A stretch of 33,010 bases of DNA, from assembly GCF_010093385.1 (NCBI RefSeq), contig NZ_PDWV01000043.1, positions 1-33,010 of the forward strand. The letters run 5' to 3'. Of this stretch, positions 6,503 to 17,100 are shown in pieces. Both the position numbers and the translations under genes were made by a program. Under the pieces are notes generated by a model. That model saw only the letters and a program-made list of their open reading frames with translations. It was not told the origin of the DNA and made no database searches. How positions within the stretch are numbered: position 1 is the first letter of the stretch; each line of letters begins with the position of its first letter. The stretch is from Pseudoxanthomonas mexicana (GTDB lineage: Bacteria > Pseudomonadota > Gammaproteobacteria > Xanthomonadales > Xanthomonadaceae).

Positions 6503-9208
6503 ATGCACACCCGCTCCATTCCGGTCACGCCAGTCCAGGGAACGCGCAGCCTATTCGTGTTGCGTGCGCTCTGCTTCATCGCGCTGTTCGCCGTGCTTGC
6601 CGGTGCGCAGGCGGTGGAACAGCGGCAGCTGGACCAGGGTTGGGAGTTCAGGCGGATATCCGCCGGGGCGGGTGACGAGGATCCTGCCGGCATCGGGTCT
6701 GCATGGCGTCCCGCCTCGATGCCCGGCACGGTGCATACCGACCTGCTGGCTCATGGCGTGATTCCGGACCCCTATGTCGGTGCGCCGGAAGCGGGCCTGC
6801 AGTGGATCGGCCTGGCGGACTGGGAATACCGCACCACATTCCAGGTCAGCGGAAACATGCGCCGAGCTGCGCGCAGCGAACTGGCGTTCGAGGGGCTGGA
6901 CACGTTCGCCGAGGTGTTCCTCAACGACGAGAAGGTGCTGGACGCCGACAACGCCTTCCGTACCTGGCGCATTCCCGTGCAGGGGCGTCTGCGCGAAGGG
7001 GCCAACGAGCTGCGCGTGGTCCTGCGTTCGCCGATCAGGCGCCTACTGCCGGACGTGCAGGCCATGCCGCATCGCATCGCCGGCAACTACCCCTCGCCCT
7101 ACGGCGACGAGCCGAAGGACGCCATGACGGCCAACTTCGCACGCAAGCCCGGTTACCACTATGGCTGGGACTGGGGCCCGCGCTACGTCACGGCCGGCAT
7201 CTGGCGCGCGGTGCGACTGACCAGTTGGGATGTCGCCCGGGTGCAGGACCTGCAGGTGCGCCAGGACCATGTGGCCGGAGACGTCGCCGAACTGACCGCC
7301 ATCCCGACCGTGGACGTCGCCCGGCCCGGCCGCTACCGGGTGCGCGTGTGGCAGACCTCGCCCGACGGCCGCAGGACGCTTGCGAGCGAGCGTGAGCTCG
7401 AGCTGTCCCCGGGCATCGGGCGGGTACCGCTGTCTTTCCGCATCCGGCACCCGCAGCGCTGGTATCCGGTCGGTTACGGCGCACAACCGCTGTATGCGTT
7501 CGCGGCGGAGCTGGCGCAGGGCGGGAAGGTCGTGGATACGCGCAGCGTGCGCACGGGCCTGCGCAGCGTCGAGCTGCGCCGCGAGCGGGACGCCGCAGGG
7601 CGCAGTTTCGCGTTCGTCGTCAACGGCATTCCGGTTTTCGCCAAGGGTGCGAACTCGATCCCCTTCGACATGTTCCCGTCGCGGGTGACGCCAGCGCAGC
7701 TGCGGCGCGTCCTGCAGTCGGCGGTCGACGCCAACATGAACATGGTGCGCAGCTGGGGCGGGGGCTACTACGAAAGCGATGCGTTCTACGACATCGCCGA
7801 CGAGCTCGGCCTGCTGGTGTGGCAGGACTTCATGTTCGGCGGCGGCATGCAGCCCGCCTACGATCCCGTGTTCCGGGCCAATGTGGTGGCCGAGGCGGAG
7901 GACCAGGTGCGGCGCCTGCGCAACCACCCGAGCATCGTGCTGTGGTGCGGGAACAACGAAGAAGAGATCGCGTGGAAGTACTGGGGCCATGGCAAGGCGC
8001 TGAAGGATGCCGATCCCGCTTTCGCCGCCCGGGTCTGGGACGGGTATGTCCAGCTGTTCGACCGCGACCTGCGCCGCGTCGTGGCTGAGGAGGCGGGCGG
8101 CATCGCCTACTGGCCCAGTTCGCCCAGCGACGACATGGCGGAAGCGGCCAACACGCCTGCCAGCGGCGACATGCACTACTGGGAGGTGTGGGGCAATCCG
8201 GCGCGCCCGCCCTCGGCCTATCTGGACGTCACGCCGCGCTTCATGTCCGAATACGGACTGCAGGCCTGGCCGGTGCGCAGGACGATAGACCGGGTGATCG
8301 GTCGCGACGAACAGCGCATCGATTCGCCGCTGGTCGAAGCGCACCAGAAGTTCCTGGCGGGCAAGGGCAACGAACGGCTGCTGCACTACATCCGCATGGA
8401 GTTCGGCGAGCCGCGCGACTTCGACGACTTCGTCTACCTCAGCCAGGTGATGCAGGCCGAAGGCATCGGCTTGGCTGCGCGGCACCATCGCGCCAGCCGG
8501 CCGCACACGATGGGCTCGCTCTACTGGCAGCTCAATGACGTATGGCCGGGTGCCTCGTGGTCGGGCGTCGACTGGTTCGGGCGCTGGAAGGCGCTGCAGT
8601 TCCATGCGCGCCGCTTCTTCGCGCCGGTCGCCGTGAGCGCGCTGCGAAAGGACGGAAGCACGACCGTCTCCGCGGTGTCGGACCGCACGGTGCCGCGCCG
8701 GGGCGAATGGCGATTGAGAGTGATGGACCTGCAGGGAGGCGTGTTGCGTGACGAGCGCAAGGCGATCGAGGTGGCGCCGCTGTCGTCCATGCGGCTGGCC
8801 GCCTACGACGATGCCGACCTGCTTGCCGATGCCGATCCTGCCCGCACCGTGGCGGTGTTCGATCTGAGCGTGGAAGGCGAACCGCCTTCACGGCAGGTGG
8901 GCTATTTCACCGAGGCCCGGAACATCGCCTGGCCCGCGTCCGCCGTCCGCGCGGAGCTGCACGCCGACCGCCGTGGCGCGAGGCTCGAACTCACGGCCGA
9001 TGCGGTGGCGCGCGCGGTCTGGATCGACTTCGGCGAGTTCGATGCCGAACCGGCCGACAATGCGCTGACGCTGCTTCCCGGCGAGCGCGTGGCGCTGCGC
9101 GTTTCCTCGGACGCCGAACCTGATGCCCTGCGCCGAGCGCTTCGCATCACCACCCTGGCGGACGCCCTGTCCGAACCGTCATCTTCCCGGAGTACCGCGA
9201 CCCCATGA
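6503..9208 (+). CDS. GH2 beta-mannosidase, secreted
   Basis: A 901-residue retaining exo-beta-mannosidase, expected to remove the beta-1,4-linked core mannose of N-glycans or to act on manno-oligosaccharides. It has a signal peptide ending near VLAGAQA, a GH2 sugar-binding jelly roll with W-x-x-x-x-MPGTVHTDLL, Ig-like domains, and a TIM barrel containing CGNNEEE (acid/base Glu486, codon 7958-7960) and SEYGLQAW (nucleophile Glu583, codon 8249-8251). SLYWQLNDVWPGASWS matches the end of the barrel in the beta-mannosidase branch of GH2. ATG 6503 is chosen because it begins the signal peptide; an in-frame opening at 6290 would place the operator inside the gene. Its stop overlaps the AGE start by 4 nt. 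Confidence 0.92.
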   Translation: MHTRSIPVTPVQGTRSLFVLRALCFIALFAVLAGAQAVEQRQLDQGWEFRRISAGAGDEDPAGIGSAWRPASMPGTVHTDLLAHGVIPDPYVGAPEAGLQWIGLADWEYRTTFQVSGNMRRAARSELAFEGLDTFAEVFLNDEKVLDADNAFRTWRIPVQGRLREGANELRVVLRSPIRRLLPDVQAMPHRIAGNYPSPYGDEPKDAMTANFARKPGYHYGWDWGPRYVTAGIWRAVRLTSWDVARVQDLQVRQDHVAGDVAELTAIPTVDVARPGRYRVRVWQTSPDGRRTLASERELELSPGIGRVPLSFRIRHPQRWYPVGYGAQPLYAFAAELAQGGKVVDTRSVRTGLRSVELRRERDAAGRSFAFVVNGIPVFAKGANSIPFDMFPSRVTPAQLRRVLQSAVDANMNMVRSWGGGYYESDAFYDIADELGLLVWQDFMFGGGMQPAYDPVFRANVVAEAEDQVRRLRNHPSIVLWCGNNEEEIAWKYWGHGKALKDADPAFAARVWDGYVQLFDRDLRRVVAEEAGGIAYWPSSPSDDMAEAANTPASGDMHYWEVWGNPARPPSAYLDVTPRFMSEYGLQAWPVRRTIDRVIGRDEQRIDSPLVEAHQKFLAGKGNERLLHYIRMEFGEPRDFDDFVYLSQVMQAEGIGLAARHHRASRPHTMGSLYWQLNDVWPGASWSGVDWFGRWKALQFHARRFFAPVAVSALRKDGSTTVSAVSDRTVPRRGEWRLRVMDLQGGVLRDERKAIEVAPLSSMRLAAYDDADLLADADPARTVAVFDLSVEGEPPSRQVGYFTEARNIAWPASAVRAELHADRRGARLELTADAVARAVWIDFGEFDAEPADNALTLLPGERVALRVSSDAEPDALRRALRITTLADALSEPSSSRSTATP

Positions 9209-10485
9209 GTTCCGCCCTTCCCCCGCATGCCGCTTTCTGCAGCGAGACCTTCCTGCGCGGCCACATCCGCCGCACGATGGCCTTCTACCACCCCCGCTGC
9301 ATCGACCCTCAGGGCGGGTTCTTCCACTACTTCAAGGACGACGGGCGCGTCTACGACGCGTCGCACCGCCATCTGGTCAGCAGTACGCGGTTCGTCTTCA
9401 ACTACGCAACGGCGGCGCTGGAGTTCGGCGACGAGGATCCCGGGCTGCGCCAGGCCTACCTGGACGCGGTACACCATGGTTTGACGTTCCTGCGCGAGCG
9501 GCATCTCGATCCGGTGAGCGGAGGCTACTTCTGGACGCTGCGCGATGGCGCGCCGGAAGACACCACGCAGCATTGCTACGGTGCGGCCTTCGTGCTGCTG
9601 GCGTACGCCATCGCGTTGAAAGCGGGGGTCGAAAGCTGCCGTGGGTGGATGGACGCGCACTGGGACCTGCTGGAAACGCGCTACTGGGAGCCGGACCACG
9701 GCCTGTACCGCGACGAGGCCACGCGCGAGTGGCAGTTCAGCGACTACCGCGGCCAGAACGCCAACATGCACATGTGCGAGGCGATGCTGGCCGCGTACGA
9801 AGCCAGCGGCGAGACGCGCTACCTGGAGCGCGCGCTGCTGCTGGCCGATCACATGACACGGCGTCAGGCCGCGCAGACCGAGGGACTGGTCTGGGAGCAC
9901 TACCACGCGCAATGGCGCGTGGACACCGACTACCATCGCGACGATCCGAAGCACCTGTTCCGCCCCTGGGGGTTCCAGCCGGGGCACCAGACCGAATGGG
10001 CCAAGCTGCTGTTGATCCTGCACGGACATCTGCGCGAAGCGGGACGGGGTGAAGCGTGGCTGGTGCCGCGTGCGCAGGAACTCTTCGATCGTTCGATGGA
10101 GGCGTCGTGGGATGGGGAGCACGGCGGACTGGTGTATGGCTTCGCACCCGAGTCGTTGAGGAAGGACATCGCCGGGCCTTCTTTGCCGGATGGCCGGCAC
10201 TTCATCTGCGACGACGACAAGTACTTCTGGGTGCAGGCCGAATCGCTGGCCTGCGCGGCCCGGCTGGCGCAGGCGACGGGCGACGACGTCTACTGGCAGT
10301 GGTACGACCGGCTGTGGGAGTACGCCTGGGCCCACATGATCGATCACGTCCACGGCGCGTGGTTCCGCATCCTCGACCGGCGCAACCGGAAGTACGACGA
10401 GGACAAGAGCCCGGCGGGCAAGACCGACTACCACACCATGGGAGCCTGCCATGACGTCCTGTCCGTCCTCCGCGCGCATGACTGA
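9205..10485 (+). CDS. AGE superfamily sugar isomerase, probable D-mannose isomerase
   Basis: A 426-residue cytoplasmic (alpha/alpha)6-barrel protein of the N-acylglucosamine 2-epimerase superfamily, with no signal peptide. It has the FNYATA segment, NANMHMCEAMLAAYE, FRPWGFQPGHQTEWAKLL with His261 (codon 9985-9987), and TDYHTMGACHDVL with His410 (codon 10432-10434). The two histidines and the KTDYHTMGAC ending resemble the mannose-isomerase / YihS aldose-ketose isomerase branch rather than true GlcNAc epimerases. Placed between a beta-mannosidase and an alpha-mannosidase with 4- and 8-nt overlaps, its most likely reaction is D-mannose to D-fructose, feeding the fructokinase at 21247. Mannobiose 2-epimerase is a less likely alternative. 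Confidence 0.85.
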   Translation: MSSALPPHAAFCSETFLRGHIRRTMAFYHPRCIDPQGGFFHYFKDDGRVYDASHRHLVSSTRFVFNYATAALEFGDEDPGLRQAYLDAVHHGLTFLRERHLDPVSGGYFWTLRDGAPEDTTQHCYGAAFVLLAYAIALKAGVESCRGWMDAHWDLLETRYWEPDHGLYRDEATREWQFSDYRGQNANMHMCEAMLAAYEASGETRYLERALLLADHMTRRQAAQTEGLVWEHYHAQWRVDTDYHRDDPKHLFRPWGFQPGHQTEWAKLLLILHGHLREAGRGEAWLVPRAQELFDRSMEASWDGEHGGLVYGFAPESLRKDIAGPSLPDGRHFICDDDKYFWVQAESLACAARLAQATGDDVYWQWYDRLWEYAWAHMIDHVHGAWFRILDRRNRKYDEDKSPAGKTDYHTMGACHDVLSVLRAHD

Positions 10486-13400
10486 GCCATCACGCCACCG
10501 TCGGGCGTCCCTTGCCGCGACGATGCTACTGCTGGTCGGCGCACTGCCGGTGCAGGCACGCGATGCGGACTTCGCGACTTCGTTCGAGCGGGGCGAACCC
10601 GTACCCGCGGACGCGGAGCAGGCGGACATCAGCATCGCCGTGGGCGAGGGTCCGGAGCGACCATATGCCGCCAGGGCGAGGATGGGCTACACGGGGCAGC
10701 GGGCGCTGCGCTACCGCGCCGATGCGGCGGGCAGCGCGCGATTGTTCGCCGTCGATATCGAAGTGCGGAAGGACACCGTCCTGTCGTGGAGGGTGCTTCC
10801 GGAAATCGTCGATGGCGATACCGCGGCCTCGACCGGCGTTTCGGTCGACCTGCTGTTCGATGACGGGCGCAGGCTGTCCCAGCTGGGGCTGACGGATCAT
10901 CATGGTGCGCCGGCCACCGCCGCGGGACAGGCGGCATCGAAGACGCTGTATCCGCAGCAATGGGCGCACAAGCAGGTCCGCGTGGGCGACCTGGCGGCGC
11001 TGCGCGGCAGGCGCATCCGTGCGATCGAACTGCAGGTCCAGCCCGGCTCGGCCGCGGCTTCGACCGGCTGGATCGACGATGTCGCCGTGCGACGCCAGGC
11101 GCCTCAGGCGGTCCGCCGTCCCAGCGACTATGTGATCACCACCCGCGGTACCCAGTCCAACAGCACGTTCTCGCGGGGCAACAACATTCCCGCCACGGCC
11201 ATGCCGCATGGCTTCAACTTCTGGGTACCCGTGACCGACGCCGGCTCGCTGGGGTGGCTGTACCGGTGGAACGAGCAGAACGGCGACGACAACCGGCCGC
11301 GCCTGCAGGCACTGTCGATCAGTCACCAGCCGAGTCCGTGGATGGGCGACCGCCAGACTTTCCAGGTCATGCCGTCCTCGACGCGCGGCGTGCCGGAAGC
11401 CGACCGCGCGAAGCGGGCGCTTTCGTTCTCCCACGACCACGAGGACGCCAAGCCGCACGCCTACCGCGTGGACTTCGACAACGGCATCCGTGCAGAAATC
11501 GCGCCGAGCGAACGCGCGGCCATCTTCCGGTTCCGCTTCCCGGAGGGCGCCGACGCTAACCTGCTGTTCGACAACGTCGATGCGCGCGCCGGGCTGACGC
11601 TGGATGGAGCCACGCAGACCGTGCGCGGCTATTCCGATACGCGCAGCGGCCTGTCCAACGGCGCCACGCGCATGTTCGTCTATGCGCGCTTCGACCGGCC
11701 CTGGCTCGACAGCGGGATGATCGACACGGGACGACCCACCGGTTACGTGAAGTTCGCGCCCAGCCAGACACGCGAAGTCGTCATGCGCATCGCCACCTCG
11801 CTGATCTCGGTGGAACAGGCGCAGCGCAACCTGGAGCAGGAAATCGGCGACGCCGGCTTCGATCTGGTCCGGTCGCGTGCGCAGGAGGCTTGGGACGCAC
11901 TGCTGGGCCGCGTTAACGTGGAGGGCGCGAGTCACGACCAGCGCGTCACGGTGTACTCCAACCTGTACCGCCTCTTCCTGTATCCCAACATCGCGCACGA
12001 GAACGTCGGCAGTGCCGCGTCCCCCGACTGGCGCCATGCGGACCAGAACAGCTGGTCCAAGGAGAGCGCGGGCGGTGATGCCGAGCGGACATCCGCATCC
12101 GTGAAGCCCGGCAGGATCTACGTCAACAATGGCTTCTGGGATACCTTCCGCACCACGTGGCCGGCTTATGCCCTGTTCGCGCCCGAGCGCGCGGGCGAGA
12201 TGATCGACGGCTTCCTGCAGCAATACCGCGACGGTGGCTGGGTCGCCCGCTGGTCGTCGCCCGGCTATGCCGACCTGATGGTCGGGACAAGTTCCGATGT
12301 GGCGTTCGCCGATGCCTGGCTGAAGGGCGTGGAAGGCTTTGATGCCGATCAGGCGTATGAAGCGGCGCTGCGCAATGCCACCGTGGTACCGCCGGTGTCG
12401 AATGTCGGCCGCAAGGGGCTGGCACGCTCGATGTATCGCGGCTACGCGGACAGTGACGTGCATGAGGGCCTGTCGTGGACGCTGGAGGGCGCGCTCAACG
12501 ATTTCGGCCTTGCGCAGATGGCGGGCGGACTGGCGGCCCGCGAGAAAGACCCTGCACGCGCACGGCGCTATGCGCAGGAAGCGGAATACTTCCAGGCCCG
12601 CGCGACGGACTACGTCCACCTGTTCGACCCCGCCACCCGGTTCTTCCGCGGCCGCGCGCCGGACGGCCAGTGGCACTCGCCGGCGTCGGCATTCGATCCC
12701 CGCGTCTGGGGCGGCGACTACACCGAAGCCAATGCATGGACCTTCGCCTTCACCCCGCCGCACGATGCCGCCGGTCTGGCCGGCCTGCTGGGCGGTGAAG
12801 CTGCGCTTGCGCAGCGGCTGGACGAGTTCTTCGCCACGCCCGAGACGGCGGAGAAGAAGTTCGCGGGCTCCTACGGCAACACCATCCATGAGATGACCGA
12901 AGCACGTGACGTGCGCATGGGCATGTACGCGCACAGCAACCAGCCTTCCCACCACATTCCCTGGATGTACGTGGCGGCGGGACAGCCGTGGAAGACGCAG
13001 CGCATCACCCGCGACATCCTGGCCAGGCTGTATCTGGGCAGCGAGATCGGGCAGGGCTATCCCGGCGACGAGGACAACGGCGAGATGTCGGCGTGGTACC
13101 TGTTCGGCATGCTCGGCCTGTATCCACTGAGGATGGGGGCGCCGGAGTACGTCATCGGGTCGCCCGCTTTCCCGTACGCGGAGGTGGACCTGGGTGGCGG
13201 ACGCACGCTGACCGTGATCGCCCGCAACAACGACGCACGCAACGTGTACGTGCAATCGCTCAAGGTCAACGGAAAGCCCTGGACGCGGGCATGGATCCGA
13301 CACCAGGACATCGCCGGAGGCGCCACGCTGGAGTTCGTCATGGGCGATGCGCCCTCGGCATGGGGCAGCGGCACCGACGCACTGCCGCCGTCGCTGACGC

Positions 13401-13831
13401 CGCGGGGCGAGGCGCCTCGTGGCCTGGCGGACCTGACATCGAAAGCCCTCAGCGTGGCGTTGGGTGGACGCGGCAGGGCGGCGGCACTGGTCGACGACGA
13501 CGCGTCCACCGCGCTGCCGTTGCAGGCAGACGCCAGTCTCGACATCCGCTTCGCAGCGCCGGTGCGCGCCACGTACTACACGCTTACCAGCGCGGACGAC
13601 GCACTGTCGGGTCTGTCGTGGACGCTGGAAGGCCGTTCCGGCAACGGGGCATGGACGCTGCTGGACCAGAGGCGCGAGCAGGCATTCCCGTCCGGCCGGC
13701 AGTTGCGTCCGTTCCGTATCGAGCGCCCGGGCGACTACGGCGAGTACCGGTTGCGACTGGAGGCGCCAGCAGGCATGGCGCTGGCCGAGGTCGAGCTGCT
13801 GCAGCCCGTGAAGCGGCAGGCCATTCCTTGA
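10478..13831 (+). CDS. Large multidomain GH92 with Gln at the catalytic-acid position
   Basis: A 1117-residue secreted protein. A signal peptide ending near ALPVQA is followed by a beta-rich N-terminal domain to about residue 205, which may bind carbohydrate. The GH92 module runs from about 210 to 945, and a C-terminal discoidin/CBM32-like domain from about 970 to 1110. The general-base region GDEDNGEMSAWY (Asp864, Asp866) is intact. The acid motif reads HSNQPSHH: Gln822 (codon CAG, 12941-12943) replaces the Glu found in the other two GH92 proteins. In characterised GH92 enzymes acting on mannose-1-phosphate diesters, Gln occupies this place because the phosphate leaving group needs no protonation. 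A phosphomannosyl-linkage specificity is therefore inferred. ATG 10478 overlaps the AGE gene by 8 nt; ATG 10451 is possible but makes a poorer signal peptide. Confidence 0.9.
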   Translation: MTEPSRHRRASLAATMLLLVGALPVQARDADFATSFERGEPVPADAEQADISIAVGEGPERPYAARARMGYTGQRALRYRADAAGSARLFAVDIEVRKDTVLSWRVLPEIVDGDTAASTGVSVDLLFDDGRRLSQLGLTDHHGAPATAAGQAASKTLYPQQWAHKQVRVGDLAALRGRRIRAIELQVQPGSAAASTGWIDDVAVRRQAPQAVRRPSDYVITTRGTQSNSTFSRGNNIPATAMPHGFNFWVPVTDAGSLGWLYRWNEQNGDDNRPRLQALSISHQPSPWMGDRQTFQVMPSSTRGVPEADRAKRALSFSHDHEDAKPHAYRVDFDNGIRAEIAPSERAAIFRFRFPEGADANLLFDNVDARAGLTLDGATQTVRGYSDTRSGLSNGATRMFVYARFDRPWLDSGMIDTGRPTGYVKFAPSQTREVVMRIATSLISVEQAQRNLEQEIGDAGFDLVRSRAQEAWDALLGRVNVEGASHDQRVTVYSNLYRLFLYPNIAHENVGSAASPDWRHADQNSWSKESAGGDAERTSASVKPGRIYVNNGFWDTFRTTWPAYALFAPERAGEMIDGFLQQYRDGGWVARWSSPGYADLMVGTSSDVAFADAWLKGVEGFDADQAYEAALRNATVVPPVSNVGRKGLARSMYRGYADSDVHEGLSWTLEGALNDFGLAQMAGGLAAREKDPARARRYAQEAEYFQARATDYVHLFDPATRFFRGRAPDGQWHSPASAFDPRVWGGDYTEANAWTFAFTPPHDAAGLAGLLGGEAALAQRLDEFFATPETAEKKFAGSYGNTIHEMTEARDVRMGMYAHSNQPSHHIPWMYVAAGQPWKTQRITRDILARLYLGSEIGQGYPGDEDNGEMSAWYLFGMLGLYPLRMGAPEYVIGSPAFPYAEVDLGGGRTLTVIARNNDARNVYVQSLKVNGKPWTRAWIRHQDIAGGATLEFVMGDAPSAWGSGTDALPPSLTPRGEAPRGLADLTSKALSVALGGRGRAAALVDDDASTALPLQADASLDIRFAAPVRATYYTLTSADDALSGLSWTLEGRSGNGAWTLLDQRREQAFPSGRQLRPFRIERPGDYGEYRLRLEAPAGMALAEVELLQPVKRQAIP

Positions 13832-13838
13832 GCAGAGA

Positions 13839-13864
13839 GCACCGGTGCGCGCACCGCCCGGTGC
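13839..13864 (+). terminator. Possible terminator hairpin after the GH92 operon
   Basis: GCACCGG (13839-13845) and CCGGTGC (13858-13864) form a 7-bp stem 8 bp after the GH92 stop. There is no following T-run, so intrinsic termination is uncertain. A second inverted repeat follows, GGGTTGCA (13868-13875) with TGCAACCC (13905-13912) around 29 bp. Together with the two operators downstream these account for most structure in the 294-bp gap before the receptor gene. Confidence 0.35.
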
Positions 13865-13944
13865 CGGGGGTTGCACGCCGTAACGTGATTGGTGCGTGGC
13901 AGCATGCAACCCGGGAACTGCTGTGCTAATTATGCTTTCCGTGG

Positions 13945-13960
13945 ATTAGACCGATCTAAT
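13945..13960. promoter_or_regulatory. LacI-type operator, site 4 (receptor, distal)
   Basis: ATTAGACCGATCTAAT is palindromic over its outer six bases on each side and has the central CG at 13952-13953. It lies 165 bp before the receptor ATG at 14126. Its centre is 119 bp from that of site 5. A pair of sites ahead of one gene suggests tight control of the outer-membrane receptor. Confidence 0.6.
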
Positions 13961-14063
13961 TCGGTCTTTCGTGAAGGGGAGGGGGGGCCAGGAAGGGAGC
14001 CTGGGGTGCCGTCATGGCGCACGGACCTTCCTGCAGTGACAGGTTCTTTTTATTTCCTTGTGT

Positions 14064-14079
14064 TTTAGATCGATACAAA
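14064..14079. promoter_or_regulatory. LacI-type operator, site 5 (receptor, proximal)
   Basis: TTTAGATCGATACAAA shares the AGATCGAT core and flanking A/T bases with the other sites and is centred on CG at 14071-14072. It lies 46 bp before the receptor ATG, the same spacing as site 1 to glucokinase (47 bp), which suggests a common promoter architecture. Confidence 0.55.
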
Positions 14080-14125
14080 ATCCATCGCGCCAGCAGCTGA
14101 TCAATCTTGGGAGAGGGTGATTGAA

Positions 14126-17100
14126 ATGAAATGCACGCCATACGCACGCAACCGCAGCACGCTGTATCTGGGGATCGCCATCGCGTTGTCCGCGACCGTC
14201 GCATCCGGTAATGCGCTCGCCCAACAGGCGGAAAGCGCGCCCGCCACGTCGGGCCAGGCCGAGGTGCAGGCCACGGACCTGGACACGGTGACGGTCAAGG
14301 GCTACCGCTACTCGATCGAGCAGAGCCTCGAGCAGAAGCGCAACGCGAACGCCGTGGTGGAAGTGATCACCGCGGAGGATGTAGGCAAGTTCCCCGACAA
14401 GAACGTCGCGGATGCGCTGCAGCGCGTGCCGGGTGTGCTCATCAGCCGCGATGGCGGCGAAGGCAAGAACGTCAGCGTGCGTGGCCTGTCCTCGGAGCTG
14501 GTCCTGACCCAGTTGAACGGCAACTACATCGCCAGTGCCGAATCCAACGGCGACCCGACCCGTTCGTTCAACTACGCCCTGCTGCCGTCGAACATGCTGG
14601 GCAGCGCCGAGCTGTTCAAGACGCCGGAAGCGCGCATCGACGAGGGCGGCATCGGCGGCACGGTCATCCTGCATACGCGCCGTCCGCTCGAACTGGAGCC
14701 CAACTCCGGCTTCGTCAATGTCGAAGGCACCTGGGCGGACACCACCAAGAAGACGGATGGACAGATCTCCGGCTCGTACTCCTGGCACGACAAGGAGGAC
14801 CGGTTCGGCGTCTTCGTCGGCTACACCCAACAGAAGCGCACCGTGCGCACCATGGGGGCCAGCACCGAAAGCTGGCAGTGGTACGGCCGCGACGAAGGCG
14901 GCACCGCGGTCGACGTCAACGGCAAGCCCTCGGACTTCAACTCCAACTGGTGGGGCGGTACCGGCTTCTGGGACCAGAACGGCAACTACTACACCGGCTT
15001 CATGATGCCGACGTCGGTCAACTTCAACGTCAAGGAAGAAGAGCGCGAGCGCAAGGGCGGGCAGCTGACTTTCCAGTTCAAGCCGACCGACAACCTGACC
15101 CTGACCGCGAACTACTTCCGCTTCGACCTGTCGCAGGATTCGCAGACCAATACGCTGAAGGTCCCGGAGTGGAACATCGCGCGCTACTACGGCGACGGCA
15201 ACTGGCGGGGCGGCCGTCTGCTGGACGGGCTGACCTTCGATCCCAGCGGCACCATCGTCACCGGCGCGAACTACAGCCTGCACCCGGGCAAGGCCTACTA
15301 CTGCAGTGAGGAAGAGGCCGCCGCCGCCGGCATGGCACCTGGCGGCTGGGGTTCGGACGACTGCACCGTGCCGACGCCGCAGATCACCGGCAGCTACAAC
15401 ATCGAGAAGTCGCTCTCGCAGACCGTCGACTTCGGCGGCGAGTGGCGCGGCGAAAACCTGGACGTATCGTTCAAGGTCGGCCGCACCTGGGCCAAGGGCG
15501 GGTCCGAGCTGCAGTTCTCGCTGCCGATCAAGCCGCGGCGGCAGAATGCGGACGGCAGCTGGACGAACGGCAACTACGCCAGCGCGTGGGATCTGACCGG
15601 CACGCCGACGATGACGTTCTCGCCGGAGCTGCTGCAGAACCTGCAGAACGGCATCCTGCAGGTCGACACCGGCTCGACGGGTTCGTCCTGGACCCGCAAC
15701 GACACCCGGCAGAAGTACGGCCAGGTCGACGGTACCTGGCACTTCGACGGCGATGTGTTCGAATCGCTGCAGTTCGGCGTCAAGGTCCGCGACGGCGGCA
15801 TCCACCGCAGCACCGGCAACAGCTACTGGGTGTGCCCGGGCACCGATCCGAGCGACTACGAGAACCGCTACTGGAATGGCGGCTGCGGCAACCTCGCCAG
15901 CCAGTTCTCGCCGAGCCTGATCACCTCGTTGGGCAACCTGCCCGGCGGCATCAACGCCAGCGCGTTCCCGGCTATCAACTTCCCGGGCTACATCGCCTAC
16001 CTCAACAGCACCTACGGCGCGATGCAGACCCGCGAGGAGGACAATTTCGTCTACAACGTCGACGAGAAGATCTACTCCACCTACCTGCAGGCCAACTTCC
16101 GCACCGACCGCCTGCGCGGCAACGTCGGCGTGCGCATCGCGCGCACCCGGCAGCACGCCGACTCGACGGACAAGGTCACGTCCTACAACGACTACTTCTT
16201 CGACGGTCCCGATGGCAATCCGCTGGCCTGCGTGTTCGGCAATTCCGGCCCGGCCCCGGTCGGCGCGCCTGTAGGCACCCAGTGCGGCAGCGAAGGCTAC
16301 TGGAAGCTATCGGACAGCATGCAGCGCCCCGAGTCGTTCACGGTTGCCGCGGTCGATCGTACTTACACCGATGTACTGCCGAGCTTCAACATCGCGTACG
16401 ACCTGTCAGACAACCTTGTGTTGCGTGGCGCCGCGTCGAAGGTGATCTCGCGCCCGAGCTACGGCGACATCGCCTCTCCCGGCAGCCTGAACTATTTCAG
16501 CCAGGAATATGTCGATGATCGTCGCTTGACCGGTGGTGCCGGCGAACTGGGCTGGTACGGTGAGGGCAGCAACAAGAAGCTGGAGCCGTACCAAGCCACG
16601 CAGTACGACCTGGGCCTGGAGTGGTACTTCCATCCGGGTTCCGTTGTGGGCCTTGGCCTGTTCCGCAAGAATGTCAGCAACTTCGCGGTGGACGTGGTCA
16701 ACGACGTGGACATGGTCGTCGGCGGCGAAACCGTGACAGTGCAGAACTATCGTACCCAGGCCGGCGGACGGGATGCGGTGTCGCAGGGCGTCGAACTGTA
16801 TGCGCAGCACACGCTGGATTTCGGCCTGGGCTTCCAGTTCAACTACACCTACAACGACGCCAGCAAGGCGGCCGTGACGCTGGAGGACGGCACGGAAGTC
16901 GGCAAGACGTCGATGCCCGGCAGCGCGAAGAACCAGACCAACTTCACGGTGTTCTACGAAACGCAGGACCTGTTGCTGCGCGCCTCGTACAACCGTCGCG
17001 GTGAAGTGGTGCAGGGCCTCGTCAACGGGCTGAATGTCTACCAGGAGCCGTACTACCAGGTCGATCTGAACGCGGCCTACAACATCACGCCCGCCCTCAG

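Noticed and set aside
10526-13909. 1127-codon open frame on the minus strand
   Set aside because: It is an exact antisense shadow of the large GH92, rich in Arg/His/Gly/Val, with no domain motif.
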